DNA from: DASQEH01 sp035633755
GTDB taxonomy: Bacteria; Actinomycetota; Actinomycetes; Propionibacteriales; Nocardioidaceae
Reading direction: 5' to 3'
Length of the DNA: 64,000 bases
Assembly: GCA_035633755.1 (NCBI GenBank)
Contig: DASQEH010000013.1
Span: 24,277 to 88,276 of the forward strand
Shown here one piece after another: positions 39,518 through 48,154 of the stretch (its first letter is position 1; each line of letters opens with the position of its first letter). Position numbers and translations under genes: made by a program. The notes below the pieces were generated by a model. It had not been told where the DNA came from and made no database searches. It saw nothing but the letters and a program-made list of their open reading frames with translations.

Positions 39518-41692
39518 ATGTCTGCTGCCGAATGGTCGGACCGAGATGACGCTCGCCCCGTGAGCCCGCCGGTGGCCGCTCGACGCGAGGTGCGTCGGGA
39601 GCTGCATGGACACAGCCGCACCGATGCCTACGCCTGGCTGCGGGACGTCACCGATCCCGAGGTCTTGGCGAGCCTGGCAGCGGAGCGGGCGTACTACGAC
39701 GCGGCGACAGCCCATCTGGATCCTCTGATAAAGACGCTCTCGGCAGAGATGACGTCGCGGGTCCCGGCTACTGACTCGTCCGTCAGTTACCGGCGTGTGA
39801 ACTTTTCCTACTACACCTTGACGCCATCCGGAAGCGAGTACGCGCAATTGTGTCGGCGTGTTTATCAACCCGGCACCGACGGTGACGGAATCGGCACAGG
39901 TTGGCGGATTCTGCTCGATCCGGCGGAGCTGACCGCGACGTCGGAGCACGTCGACATCGGCGTGCGATCGATCAGCCCCGACGAGAAGATGCTGGCCTAC
40001 TCGGTGGACCTGACCGGCGATGAGGTGTACGCCCTGCGGTTCCGTGAGACGGACACCGGCATCGACCTCACCGACGTCATCCCGCGGACGTACTACGGCG
40101 GCGCGTGGAGCGCCGACTCGTCGACCTTCTTCTACACCGTCCATGACGAGGCATACCGGCCCTATCAGGTGCGGCGGCACCTGCTGGGGACCGCGGCCGC
40201 GGCCGACACCGTGGTGCTGACCGAGCCCGACGAGCGTTTCGAGGTCACGCTGCGCGGCTGCCGGTCGGGCGACGTGATCGAGATCGTGACCGCCAGCCGG
40301 GACACCAGCGAGGTCTGGCTTGTCGACGCCCACTCCCCCGAGCTGCCGCCTCGCCGCGTCGAGCCCCGCCGGCTCGGCATCGAGTACCGCTGTGAGCACG
40401 TTCGAACCGCCGCAGGCGACCGCCTTCTCATCGTCACCAACGACGGTGCCCAGGAGTTCCGGCTGATGTCCGCGCCGCTGGCCGACCCGGGCCGCGACTC
40501 GTGGACCGAGCTAGTGGGTGAGGACCGCGACGAGCGTCTGTACAGCGTCACGGCGTTCGCCGGACACGTGGTCACCACGCTGCGACGCGACGGCGCACTG
40601 ATGGCGCGCGCCTACCGGCTGACCGGTTCAGGCGATCTGCAGGTGCCGGGCGTCGACATCCGGGCCGCGATACCTGGAGGAACTCTCGAGCTCGATGACA
40701 ACGAATACTTCCCCGCGACCAGCGTGCACGTCGTCGAGCAGTCCTACACCGAGCCGCCGGCCGAGTACGACGTCGACCTGGACACAGGTGGGCGAACGCT
40801 GCTGCGAAGGCGTGAGGTCCCCAACTACGAGCCGTCCGACTACGTCAGTGAGCGTGTCCTGGTGCCGGCAGAGGGATCGCGGCGCGATGGGAAGCGAGCG
40901 GGCAGTGCATCACTCGTCGAGGTGCCGGTCACGGTGGTCCGGCGCAAGGACACCCCACTCGACGGCAGTGCTGCATGCCTGCTGTACGGCTACGGGGCCT
41001 ACGAAGCGTCCTTCGAGCCGGAGTTCGACGCCGCACTGCCGAGCCTGCTCGACCGGGGAGTCGTCTACGCCCATGCCCACGTCCGCGGCGGCGGTGAGGG
41101 CGGTCGCCGCTGGTGGCTCGACGGCCGGCTGGAACGCAAGCAGAACACGTTCTCGGACCACATCGCTGTGGCCGACGCGCTGGGGGCCGGCCTGGTGGAC
41201 CGAGCCCGGATCGTGACCCGCGGCCTGTCCGCGGGAGGGCTGCTCCAGGGAGCCGTGTTCAGCCAGGCGCCGGATCGCTGGGCGGGGGTGATCGCCGAAG
41301 TGCCCTTCGTGGACGTCGTCACGACGATGCTCGACCCCTCGGTCCCGCTGACCGCGAACGAGTGGGACGAGTGGGGCGATCCTCGGCGCCCGGAGGACTA
41401 CGCCTGGCTGCTGGCGTACTCCCCCTACGACAACCTGCCGGCGCCAGAGGACCGGGCGGACCTGCTCGTCACTGGCGCCGTGCACGACCCCCGCGTCATG
41501 GTGTCCGAGCCGGCCAAGTGGGTAGCAGCGCTGCGGCACACCGCACCACAGTGGTCGCCGCGCTGTCTCTTCCGGGTCGAGCTCGGAGCCGGCGCCCACG
41601 CGGGGCCGTCTGGTCGGTTCGCCAGGCTGCGCTATGAGGCGGAGATCCAAGCGTGGGCGCTGGAACGGCTGGGGGCGCCTCAAGGCTCGTGA
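39518..41692 (+). CDS. ptrB: Prolyl-oligopeptidase family peptidase (oligopeptidase B-like)
   Basis: A 724-residue S9 serine peptidase with N-terminal beta-propeller and C-terminal hydrolase domain. The nucleophile is Ser in TRGLSAGGLLQG; Asp is in LLVTGAVHDPRV and His in GAGAHAGPSGR. Oligopeptidase B cleaves short peptides after basic residues in the cytosol. No signal peptide is seen, so it would act on imported peptides, consistent with the divergent peptide importer. ATG codons at 39506 and 39518 are in frame; neither has a strong ribosome-binding site. Confidence 0.9.
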   Translation: MSAAEWSDRDDARPVSPPVAARREVRRELHGHSRTDAYAWLRDVTDPEVLASLAAERAYYDAATAHLDPLIKTLSAEMTSRVPATDSSVSYRRVNFSYYTLTPSGSEYAQLCRRVYQPGTDGDGIGTGWRILLDPAELTATSEHVDIGVRSISPDEKMLAYSVDLTGDEVYALRFRETDTGIDLTDVIPRTYYGGAWSADSSTFFYTVHDEAYRPYQVRRHLLGTAAAADTVVLTEPDERFEVTLRGCRSGDVIEIVTASRDTSEVWLVDAHSPELPPRRVEPRRLGIEYRCEHVRTAAGDRLLIVTNDGAQEFRLMSAPLADPGRDSWTELVGEDRDERLYSVTAFAGHVVTTLRRDGALMARAYRLTGSGDLQVPGVDIRAAIPGGTLELDDNEYFPATSVHVVEQSYTEPPAEYDVDLDTGGRTLLRRREVPNYEPSDYVSERVLVPAEGSRRDGKRAGSASLVEVPVTVVRRKDTPLDGSAACLLYGYGAYEASFEPEFDAALPSLLDRGVVYAHAHVRGGGEGGRRWWLDGRLERKQNTFSDHIAVADALGAGLVDRARIVTRGLSAGGLLQGAVFSQAPDRWAGVIAEVPFVDVVTTMLDPSVPLTANEWDEWGDPRRPEDYAWLLAYSPYDNLPAPEDRADLLVTGAVHDPRVMVSEPAKWVAALRHTAPQWSPRCLFRVELGAGAHAGPSGRFARLRYEAEIQAWALERLGAPQGS
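39769..39789. promoter_or_regulatory. Operator-like imperfect repeat inside ptrB
   Basis: TACTGACTCGTCCGTCAGTTA repeats the nine bases TACTGACTC of the 33496-33515 site and has an imperfect right half. It lies ~250 bp inside the coding region, so it may be chance or a secondary repressor site. Confidence 0.25.
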
Positions 41693-41852
41693 CGCGGCCC
41701 GCAGCCCGCGCTCGCGTTGCAACAGGCAGCCAACTCGGAGACTTCGTCGGCAGGCCCGCGATCCGGGTCAGGCCGCGAGGATTCGCGATGCCTGCACAGC
41801 GGATCACGGCGTCGTCCAGACTGGCACCATCTCGACGTGTCACAGTGAGTGC

Positions 41853-42674
41853 GTGACCCGAAGTCGTACGGTGGCGATTGCCGTCAGCATGCTGTTCTCC
41901 ATGGCGTCCCCTGTCGCGTCGGCAGGCGCCCCCAGCTCAGCCGACCCCGTGCGCGCTGCGACCTCCGACGCGACCCGACCCGGCAACGCCGCCTCGAACG
42001 CCGAGGCGGCCGTCCTGCACCGCGTGCTCATCGGCCGCTCGGTCCAGGGGCGGCCGATCTGGGCGTACCGCAAAGGCAACCCGCAGGGGACGAACACCGT
42101 CGTGGTGGTGGGTCAGATGCACGGCGACGAGCGTGCCGGTGTGAGGACCGCCCGGTACATCAGGGAGCGTGTCCCCGTCGCTCGCAACTCCAAGGTCTGG
42201 ATCGTGCCGACCATGAATCCCGACGGGCTGGCTGCAGACACCCGCCGCAACGCCCGTGACGTGGACCTCAACCGCAACTGGCCGACACGCTGGGAGCCCG
42301 GCGACGGAGCAGGCAGCCGGGCCTTGTCGGAACCGGAGACCCGGGCGATGTTCCGGTTCCTCACGAGGGTGCAGCCACGGTTCATCGTGTCCTTGCACCA
42401 GCCGTTCGGAGTCGTGGGGCTGTCGGACAAGAACCCCCGTTTCGTGCGGCGGCTGTCCGCTGAGCTGAACCTTCCTGTGGCGCGAGTCCAGATCGGTGAC
42501 TGCACCGGGCCGGACTGTCCGCCGGTGCCGACGATGACCAGCTGGTACAACGCCCGTCGCCCCGGCTTCTGTGTCACCGTCGAGTTTCCGGCCCACCCGA
42601 CTCGCCAGTACCTCACCGCCCGGGCCGGACCGGGCATTCTGCGGGCCACGTTTGCGTGGCGGCGCGTCCGGTAG
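41853..42674 (+). CDS. Secreted M14 zinc carboxypeptidase
   Basis: A 273-residue exported peptidase. Residues 1-25 form a signal peptide ending ASPVASAGA. Zinc ligands are in GQMHGDERAG (His, Glu) and SLHQPFG (His). NPDG and DLNRNWP bind the substrate carboxylate. The catalytic glutamate is in VTVEFP. This is close to the MpaA/peptidoglycan-amidase-like branch of M14, so the substrate may be cell-wall peptide or other peptides. Start is a GTG at 41853; the frame is open upstream into ptrB but without reason to extend. Confidence 0.87.
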   Translation: MTRSRTVAIAVSMLFSMASPVASAGAPSSADPVRAATSDATRPGNAASNAEAAVLHRVLIGRSVQGRPIWAYRKGNPQGTNTVVVVGQMHGDERAGVRTARYIRERVPVARNSKVWIVPTMNPDGLAADTRRNARDVDLNRNWPTRWEPGDGAGSRALSEPETRAMFRFLTRVQPRFIVSLHQPFGVVGLSDKNPRFVRRLSAELNLPVARVQIGDCTGPDCPPVPTMTSWYNARRPGFCVTVEFPAHPTRQYLTARAGPGILRATFAWRRVR

Positions 42675-42745
42675 CTCACCGCTGGGCGCCACCGATCACC
42701 TCGAGTGACCGAAGCTTCGGCGGGCATCGAGCCGAGGTGACACGC

Positions 42746-42781
42746 GAAGGAGCGGTCCGGCATGAGCCGGACCGCTCCTTC
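42746..42781. terminator. Bidirectional hairpin terminator
   Basis: GAAGGAGCGGTCCGGC and GCCGGACCGCTCCTTC form a perfect 16-bp stem with a 4-nt ATGA loop. It sits between the carboxypeptidase gene and the convergent RTX-repeat gene and can terminate both. Confidence 0.85.
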
Positions 42782-42807
42782 GTTGTGCGCATGACGTTCG
42801 ACAGGTG

Positions 42808-43485
42808 TTACGGGCAGCCGAACCTGGCGTCGCCGCGGTCCGCCTTGCAGACGTCTGCGGCCCCCAGGCCACCGCGAAGCACGTCGGTGCCTCCTCCGTC
42901 CAAACCGTCGATGACGTCGTTCTCGATCCCGCCAAGGAGGTTGTCGGCGCCAAGGCCGCCGTCCACCGTGTCCCTGCCACCGGCACCGAACAGGCGGTCG
43001 TCGCCGAGCGAGCCGAACAGGAGGTCGTTGCTCGCTCCACCGCCCACAAGGTCGTTGCCGGCTCCTCCTCCGACGCGGTCCGCGCCCTCGCCGCCGCTGA
43101 TCCGGTCTGGACCGAGCCGACCGCGGATCAGGTCATTACCCTCGCCACCACGGATGCGGTCCAGCTCCGTACCGCCGTCGAGCCGGTCGTTGCCGGCGTT
43201 TCCATAGATGCCGTCCAAGCCCGGACCACCCAGGATGCGGTCAACGCCGCCGTCGCCGCACAGCAGGTCGCCACGCCCGAGGCCTCTGATGACATCGTTT
43301 CCACCAAGCCCGGATATCACGTCGCGCCTCGCCGTTCCAACGATGACGTCGGCGCCCTGCGTTCCGACCTTGGTGGGAGCCTGACCCTGGCAGGGGTTGC
43401 GGGCAACTGCGCCGTCGGCGGATACCGACAGCATCGGAGCGGCCAACAGACCCGCAATCCCGACTGCCGTGACTGTGTACCTCAT
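42808..43485 (-). CDS. Secreted RTX-type calcium-binding repeat protein
   Basis: A 225-residue exported protein. The signal peptide is residues ~1-25 (VGIAGLLAAPMLSVSADGAVA). The rest is about nine to ten nonapeptide RTX repeats of the GGxGxDxUx type (GGLGNDVIRG-like: LGGNDVIRGLGRGDLLCGDGG, GGEGNDLIRG, GGAGNDLVGG), which fold as a calcium-bound beta-roll. No catalytic domain is visible. Two cysteines near each end could form disulfides. The ATG at 43485 is preceded by AAGGAGG. Function is probably structural or adhesive. Confidence 0.87.
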   Translation of the reverse strand: MRYTVTAVGIAGLLAAPMLSVSADGAVARNPCQGQAPTKVGTQGADVIVGTARRDVISGLGGNDVIRGLGRGDLLCGDGGVDRILGGPGLDGIYGNAGNDRLDGGTELDRIRGGEGNDLIRGRLGPDRISGGEGADRVGGGAGNDLVGGGASNDLLFGSLGDDRLFGAGGRDTVDGGLGADNLLGGIENDVIDGLDGGGTDVLRGGLGAADVCKADRGDARFGCP

Positions 43486-43628
43486 CGTGCCTCCTTGGCG
43501 ATCATGTCGAGTTCTCGCGCGCCACCCTAGGACGCGTCGAGGCATTGGTCCAAATAATCCAGATCGCCCCAACGCACAGGGCGAGTCGGGTCCACGGCGG
43601 TCGCTGCGGGCGGTGCTACGACAAGCGG

Positions 43629-45575
43629 TCAGCGGTAGCGACGAGCGACGTTCGGCCGCTGCGACTGACCCGTCTGCCAGGTGGAGATCCACGGCCCAGT
43701 GCCCTCCGACTGGTCGAGCACACCCTGCTCCAACCAGGCGTAATCGCCGTCGAGGAGGCTCACGGCCACCTCGCGGTCCATCGAGTCCGTGTTGTGCCAC
43801 AGCCGGTGGAACAGCTCCTCGACGCGTACCCGTGACTGTGCGCAGAACGCGTCGGCGAGCTCGTACGCCTGCTCGGCACCCGGGAGTGCGTCGGCTCGCA
43901 GCATCTCTGCCCGAGAACAGCACGCCGCCATGGCGTACAGCTCTGCTCCGATGTCGACGATGCGTCCGAGGAACGCCTGCCGGAACTCCAGCTTCGCCTG
44001 CCAGCGGCTCATGCCGTAGAAGGTCTGGCGCGCCAGCTTTCGCGATGACCGCTCGACGTAGCGCAGATGCTTGGCCAAGCTGCCGAAGTCGTCATACGAC
44101 GTCGCCACGTTGCCTTTGCCGACCACCAGCCGGGGTAGCCAGCGCGCATAGAAGCCGCTGGCCTTCACGGCCGAACGCGCCTTGCTCGCCAGGTCGGCGT
44201 CGAGCACAGCGAGGTCTCCGGCGGCCGCGAGGTGAGCGTCGACGGCCTCGCGCGCGATGAGCAGGCGCATGATCTCCGAAGAGCCCTCGAAGATGCGGTT
44301 GATCCTGAGATCGCGGAGGATCTGCTCCGCCGGGACCGCCCGTTCGCCGCGAGCGGCGAGCGAGTCGGCGGTCTCGAAGCCACGCCCGCCGCGGATCTGG
44401 ATCAGCTCGTCGGCGATGAGGCACGACATCTCGCTGGACCACAGCTTCGCCAGCGCCGCCTCGATCCGGATGTCGTTGGTGCCTGCGTCGGCAAGCTGTG
44501 CCGAGAGATCCAGGACGGCCTCGAGCGCGAAGGTAGTCGCCGCCATGAAGGACAACTTCGTGGCAACTGCTTCGTGCTCACCGACCCTGCGGCCCCACTG
44601 GATGCGTTCCGCCGACCACTCGCGCGCGATCTTCAGGCACCACTTGCCACCCGCCGCGCACATCGCCGGGATGGACAGCCGACCCGTGTTGAGTGTGGTG
44701 AGCGCGATCTTGAGCCCTTGCCCCTCGCGACCGAGCCGGTTCTCGACCGGTACCCGCACCTGGTGCAACCGGGTCACGCCGTTCTCCAGACCTCGAAGGC
44801 CCATGAAGGCGTTGCGGTGCTCGACGGTGACGCCCGGTGCGTCGGCCTCGACGACGAACGCCGTGATGCCGCCGCGGCTGGCGTCGGTTCGCGGCACCGC
44901 AGCCATCACCACCAGCAGCTCAGCGATGACTCCGTTGGTGGTCCACAGCTTGACCCCGTCGAGCACGTAGGCCGACCCGTCATCGGTGAGGGTGGCGGTG
45001 GTACCGAGGCGAGCCGGGTCGGACCCCACGTCCGGTTCGGTGAGCAGGAAGGCCGAGATGGCACCGGCGGCACAGCGCGGCAGGAACCGGGTCTTCTGCT
45101 CGGGGGTCCCGAACATCTTGACGGGCTCGGGGACGCCGATGGACTGGTGGGCCGACACAAGTGCCCCGATGCTGGAGTGCACCGAGCCCAGGAGCATGAG
45201 TGCCTGGCCGTAGTAGGACATGGTCAGACCGAGACCGCCGTACTCCCGCGGGATCTTCATCCCGAAGACACCGAGGTCGCACAGTCCCTGCAGGTAGTCG
45301 TCGGGTATCCGAGCCTCTCGTTCCACCGCTGCGCCGTCGAGCGTCTCGCAGTACGCGCGGAGCCGGTCGAGGAACTGCTGTCCACGGGCGGCGTCCTCCA
45401 TCGCCGGGCGCGGGTGCGGGTGGATGAGCGAGATGTCGAACGAACCAAGGTACAGGCCCTTGGCGAAGCTGGGCCGGTTCCATTCCTTCTCGCGTGCCGC
45501 TTCGGCGACCGAGCGCGCTTCCTGCGCGCTGACCTCTGGAGTACTCGGCGGGCTCTGTTTCACAGCGATGCTCAT
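43629..45575 (-). CDS. Acyl-CoA dehydrogenase, very-long-chain (VLCAD/ACAD9-like) type
   Basis: A 648-residue FAD-dependent dehydrogenase, longer than the usual ~380-residue enzymes because of a C-terminal helical domain of about 180 residues, as in VLCAD. FAD- and substrate-binding segments include LTEPDVGSDPARLGTTA and WTTNGVIAE. The catalytic glutamate is in RINRIFEGSSEIMR. It catalyses the first step of beta-oxidation of long acyl-CoAs. Its upstream region carries the inverted repeat at 45625-45646. Confidence 0.92.
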   Translation of the reverse strand: MSIAVKQSPPSTPEVSAQEARSVAEAAREKEWNRPSFAKGLYLGSFDISLIHPHPRPAMEDAARGQQFLDRLRAYCETLDGAAVEREARIPDDYLQGLCDLGVFGMKIPREYGGLGLTMSYYGQALMLLGSVHSSIGALVSAHQSIGVPEPVKMFGTPEQKTRFLPRCAAGAISAFLLTEPDVGSDPARLGTTATLTDDGSAYVLDGVKLWTTNGVIAELLVVMAAVPRTDASRGGITAFVVEADAPGVTVEHRNAFMGLRGLENGVTRLHQVRVPVENRLGREGQGLKIALTTLNTGRLSIPAMCAAGGKWCLKIAREWSAERIQWGRRVGEHEAVATKLSFMAATTFALEAVLDLSAQLADAGTNDIRIEAALAKLWSSEMSCLIADELIQIRGGRGFETADSLAARGERAVPAEQILRDLRINRIFEGSSEIMRLLIAREAVDAHLAAAGDLAVLDADLASKARSAVKASGFYARWLPRLVVGKGNVATSYDDFGSLAKHLRYVERSSRKLARQTFYGMSRWQAKLEFRQAFLGRIVDIGAELYAMAACCSRAEMLRADALPGAEQAYELADAFCAQSRVRVEELFHRLWHNTDSMDREVAVSLLDGDYAWLEQGVLDQSEGTGPWISTWQTGQSQRPNVARRYR

Positions 45576-45624
45576 CGCGCCTCATCTCACGCTGCTCCGC
45601 CAACGCGCCGGCTGACCGAGCCTG

Positions 45625-45646
45625 GTTGTTACTCCGCAGTAGCAAC
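45625..45646. promoter_or_regulatory. Inverted repeat between acyl-CoA dehydrogenase and DNA ligase genes
   Basis: GTTGTTACT-CCGC-AGTAGCAAC is a 9-bp inverted repeat with one mismatch and a 4-nt spacer, 50 bp upstream of the dehydrogenase start and 74 bp from the ligase start. It has the layout of a TetR-family (fatty-acid regulator) operator. No matching regulator gene is adjacent. Confidence 0.55.
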
Positions 45647-45719
45647 GATACCTTCCGGAACAGCGATCCCAGAGGCAATTGGGGTCGCCGCGGGCGACCG
45701 GCTCGGTGAAGATACGACT

Positions 45720-46727
45720 ATGGCGGTGCGTCCAGACCTCCCGGCGCCGGCGCTGGCTACCTCGAGCGACGGGCACATCCCGGGTGGCGGCTGGCTCTTC
45801 GAGCGCAAGCTGGACGGCATGCGTGTGCTCGCGGACCAGTCGGGTGAGCGCATCCGGCTGAGCAGCCGCAGCGGAGCCGACGCCAGCCAGTCCTTCCCGG
45901 AGATCATCGCTGCGTTGCGCCAGCAACAGGCGCCTGACTTCGTCGTCGACGGAGAGGTGGTGGCGTTCGACGGCGACCAGACCAGCTTCGCCCGCCTGCA
46001 GCCGCGCATGCACGTCAGCAGCTCTGCCAAGGCCCTGCGCTCCGGCGTCGAGGTGTTCTACTACGTGTTCGACTTGGTACAGCTGGACGGACACAGCCTG
46101 GCCGGTCTGCCGCTGACCGATCGGAAGGACCTGCTGCAAGAGCTCTTCGACTGGCAGGATCCGCTGCGGTTCTCGGAGTCCATTGAGGGGGACGGCGCTA
46201 CCTTGTTGGACTCGGCGTGCCGCCAAGGATGGGAGGGACTCATCGCCAAGCGCGCCGACTCGCCCTACCGGGCCGGGCGTACGTCGGAGTGGCTGAAGCT
46301 GAAGTGCGAACTAGGCCAGGAGTTCGTGGTGGGCGGCTGGACGGATCCCCAGGGGGCGCGGGACGGCTTCGGGTCCCTGCTGCTCGGCTACTACGACGCC
46401 GCCGGGGCTCTTACCTACGCTGGGAAGGTGGGGACCGGCTTCGACACCGCCCTGCTGAGATCGCTTGCTCAGCGGCTGAAGGAGCTGGCGCGCTCAGAGA
46501 CGGCGTACGACCCGGCGTCGCTGCCACGGGGCGCCGCTTGGCGGTCGTCGGTGCACTGGGTGGAACCCGAGCTGGTGGCCGAGGTGAAGTTCACCGAGTG
46601 GACGCGGGACGGCCAACTGCGCCACCCGCGGTTCATGGGCCTGCGCTCGGACAAGGCGGCGCCCGACGTGGTTCGCGAAGAACCGCGACCGGCTGTCAGC
46701 GCACCTCGACGTTCCCGGCGGCGCTAG
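45720..46727 (+). CDS. Stand-alone ATP-dependent DNA ligase (LigD/LigC ligase-domain type)
   Basis: A 335-residue ligase with nucleotidyltransferase and OB-fold domains only. The AMP-accepting lysine is Lys30 in FERKLDGMR. Further motifs are DFVVDGEVVAF, FDLVQLDG, EGLIAKR and WLKLKC. The C-terminal OB domain is FVVGGWTDPQGARDGFGSLLLGYYD. It seals nicks or breaks using ATP, typically with Ku and a LigD-type polymerase. That polymerase is encoded separately at 10085-11137. The ATG at 45720 gives the normal N terminus; the very long frame upstream is antisense to the dehydrogenase gene. Confidence 0.92.
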   Translation: MAVRPDLPAPALATSSDGHIPGGGWLFERKLDGMRVLADQSGERIRLSSRSGADASQSFPEIIAALRQQQAPDFVVDGEVVAFDGDQTSFARLQPRMHVSSSAKALRSGVEVFYYVFDLVQLDGHSLAGLPLTDRKDLLQELFDWQDPLRFSESIEGDGATLLDSACRQGWEGLIAKRADSPYRAGRTSEWLKLKCELGQEFVVGGWTDPQGARDGFGSLLLGYYDAAGALTYAGKVGTGFDTALLRSLAQRLKELARSETAYDPASLPRGAAWRSSVHWVEPELVAEVKFTEWTRDGQLRHPRFMGLRSDKAAPDVVREEPRPAVSAPRRSRRR

Positions 46728-47380
46728 TTCTTACGGACGAGCGTGAGGCCGTCGGCGATCGGCAGCATGACCACGCTGACCCGGTCGTCGACCGCGATCG
46801 CCGCGTTGAGCTCCTTGATGGCACGCGCGTCGTCCGAGGTGGGCGCGAGCACCTCTCCTCCGTACAGGACGTTGTCGAAGGCGAGGACACCACCGGACCG
46901 CACGAGCTCGAGCAGGCGTTCGTAGTAGTCGCGGTAGCCCGTCTTGTCGGCGTCGACGAAAGCGAAGTCAAAGGTTCCCTGCTGGCCCTGCGCCACGAGT
47001 TCGTCGAGCGTATCCACGCCCGGACCGATCCGGAGCTCGATGCGGTCGGCGACACCGGCCTCGGCCCAGTAGCGGCGAGCCATCTGCGTCCACGTCGTCG
47101 AGACGTCACAGCACAACAGCGTCGCATCCGCCGGCAATGCCAGTCCGATCGCCGTAGAGGAGTAGCCGGTGAACGTGCCGATCTCGATGCATCGCCGTGC
47201 GCCCAACAGGCTCACCAGCATCGCCATGAAAGCGCCCTGCTCGGGGGCGATCTGCATGTCGTGCTCGGGCAGCGAGGCGGTCTCCGCGCGCAGGCGCTGC
47301 AGCACCTCGGGCTCGCGCACCCCGACTTCGAGCAGGTACGCGTGCAGGTCGTCCGACAGGCCCATCGTCTTGTTCGACAT
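46724..47380 (-). CDS. SAM-dependent O-methyltransferase (catechol-OMT-like, family 3)
   Basis: A 218-residue methyltransferase. The SAM-binding motif is CIEIGTFTGYSSTAIGLAL, with FAFVDADKTGYRDYYERLLELVRSGG carrying the metal-binding Asp and family signature, and AFDNVLYGGEV. Members methylate catechol-type hydroxyls with Mg2+. The stop codon shares bases with the stop of the convergent ligase gene (CTAG). Substrate is unknown. Confidence 0.92.
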   Translation of the reverse strand: MSNKTMGLSDDLHAYLLEVGVREPEVLQRLRAETASLPEHDMQIAPEQGAFMAMLVSLLGARRCIEIGTFTGYSSTAIGLALPADATLLCCDVSTTWTQMARRYWAEAGVADRIELRIGPGVDTLDELVAQGQQGTFDFAFVDADKTGYRDYYERLLELVRSGGVLAFDNVLYGGEVLAPTSDDARAIKELNAAIAVDDRVSVVMLPIADGLTLVRKN

Positions 47381-47464
47381 GGCGATACAGTAATCGCGCG
47401 GTCGGCGACGAGGCCTGCGCGCGCCTCTCCGTGCACCGCGAGGGGTGAGGAGCATCGGCTGACA

Positions 47465-48073
47465 ATGGCCTGGCATCGTCGCGGCAGCAGCAGCCCGGAC
47501 TACGACGCCCGCATCGACGAGGCGTTCGCCAGTGTCCGTCGCGCCGACTTCCTCCCTGAGGCACAGCGACGCTATGAGGCAGAGGACCGCCCGCTGCCGA
47601 TCGGGTACTCGGCGACCAACTCACAGCCGCGGACGGTGCACAACATGCTGTGCCTGCTCGACGTGCAACGCGGGGACCGGGTCCTCGACGTGGGGAGCGG
47701 GTCGGGCTGGACGAGCGCACTGCTCGGGCATCTGGTCGGTCATACCGGTCGGGTCTTCGCGGTCGAGGTCGTCCCGGAGCTCGTCGCCTCGTCGCGACTG
47801 GCGCTGGAGAGTGATCCGCGTCCCTGGGTGAGCGTCCACCAGGCCGAGAGCAACGTCTTGGGGCTGCCCGCGCAGGCCCCGTACGACCGGATCCTGGTAT
47901 CCGCCGAGGCGCGCACCCTTCCACCGCCGCTGGTGGACCAGATCACGCCGGGCGGTCGGATGGTGATTCCCGTCCACGGCCGCATGGCGGTGGTGGACCG
48001 CGACAACCGCGGTGACGTTTCGGTCCGCAAAGTCGGCCACTACGCCTTCGTGCCGTTGGTCTGGTCCGGCTGA
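47465..48073 (+). CDS. Protein-L-isoaspartate O-methyltransferase-like protein
   Basis: A 202-residue PCMT-family enzyme. SQPRTVHNMLCLLDVQRGDRVLDVGSGSGWTSALLG combines the isoaspartyl-substrate loop and SAM motif I. YDRILVSAEARTLPPPLVDQITPGGRMVIPV covers the later motifs. It would repair damaged aspartyl residues in aged proteins. The ATG at 47465 lies behind GAGGAG, in an 84-bp region shared with the divergent O-methyltransferase. Confidence 0.88.
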   Translation: MAWHRRGSSSPDYDARIDEAFASVRRADFLPEAQRRYEAEDRPLPIGYSATNSQPRTVHNMLCLLDVQRGDRVLDVGSGSGWTSALLGHLVGHTGRVFAVEVVPELVASSRLALESDPRPWVSVHQAESNVLGLPAQAPYDRILVSAEARTLPPPLVDQITPGGRMVIPVHGRMAVVDRDNRGDVSVRKVGHYAFVPLVWSG

Positions 48074-48154
48074 TGGTTCGCCAGCCGGCCGGCTCGAGGG
48101 GTGCTGAACCGGGAGATCCCGTGGAGTGGACCGCCGATCTGGCAGCATGGATCG

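Noticed and set aside
44232..45719. Long plus-strand frame upstream of the DNA ligase
   Set aside because: This stretch is antisense to the acyl-CoA dehydrogenase gene; only the part from 45720 has ligase motifs and a natural start.
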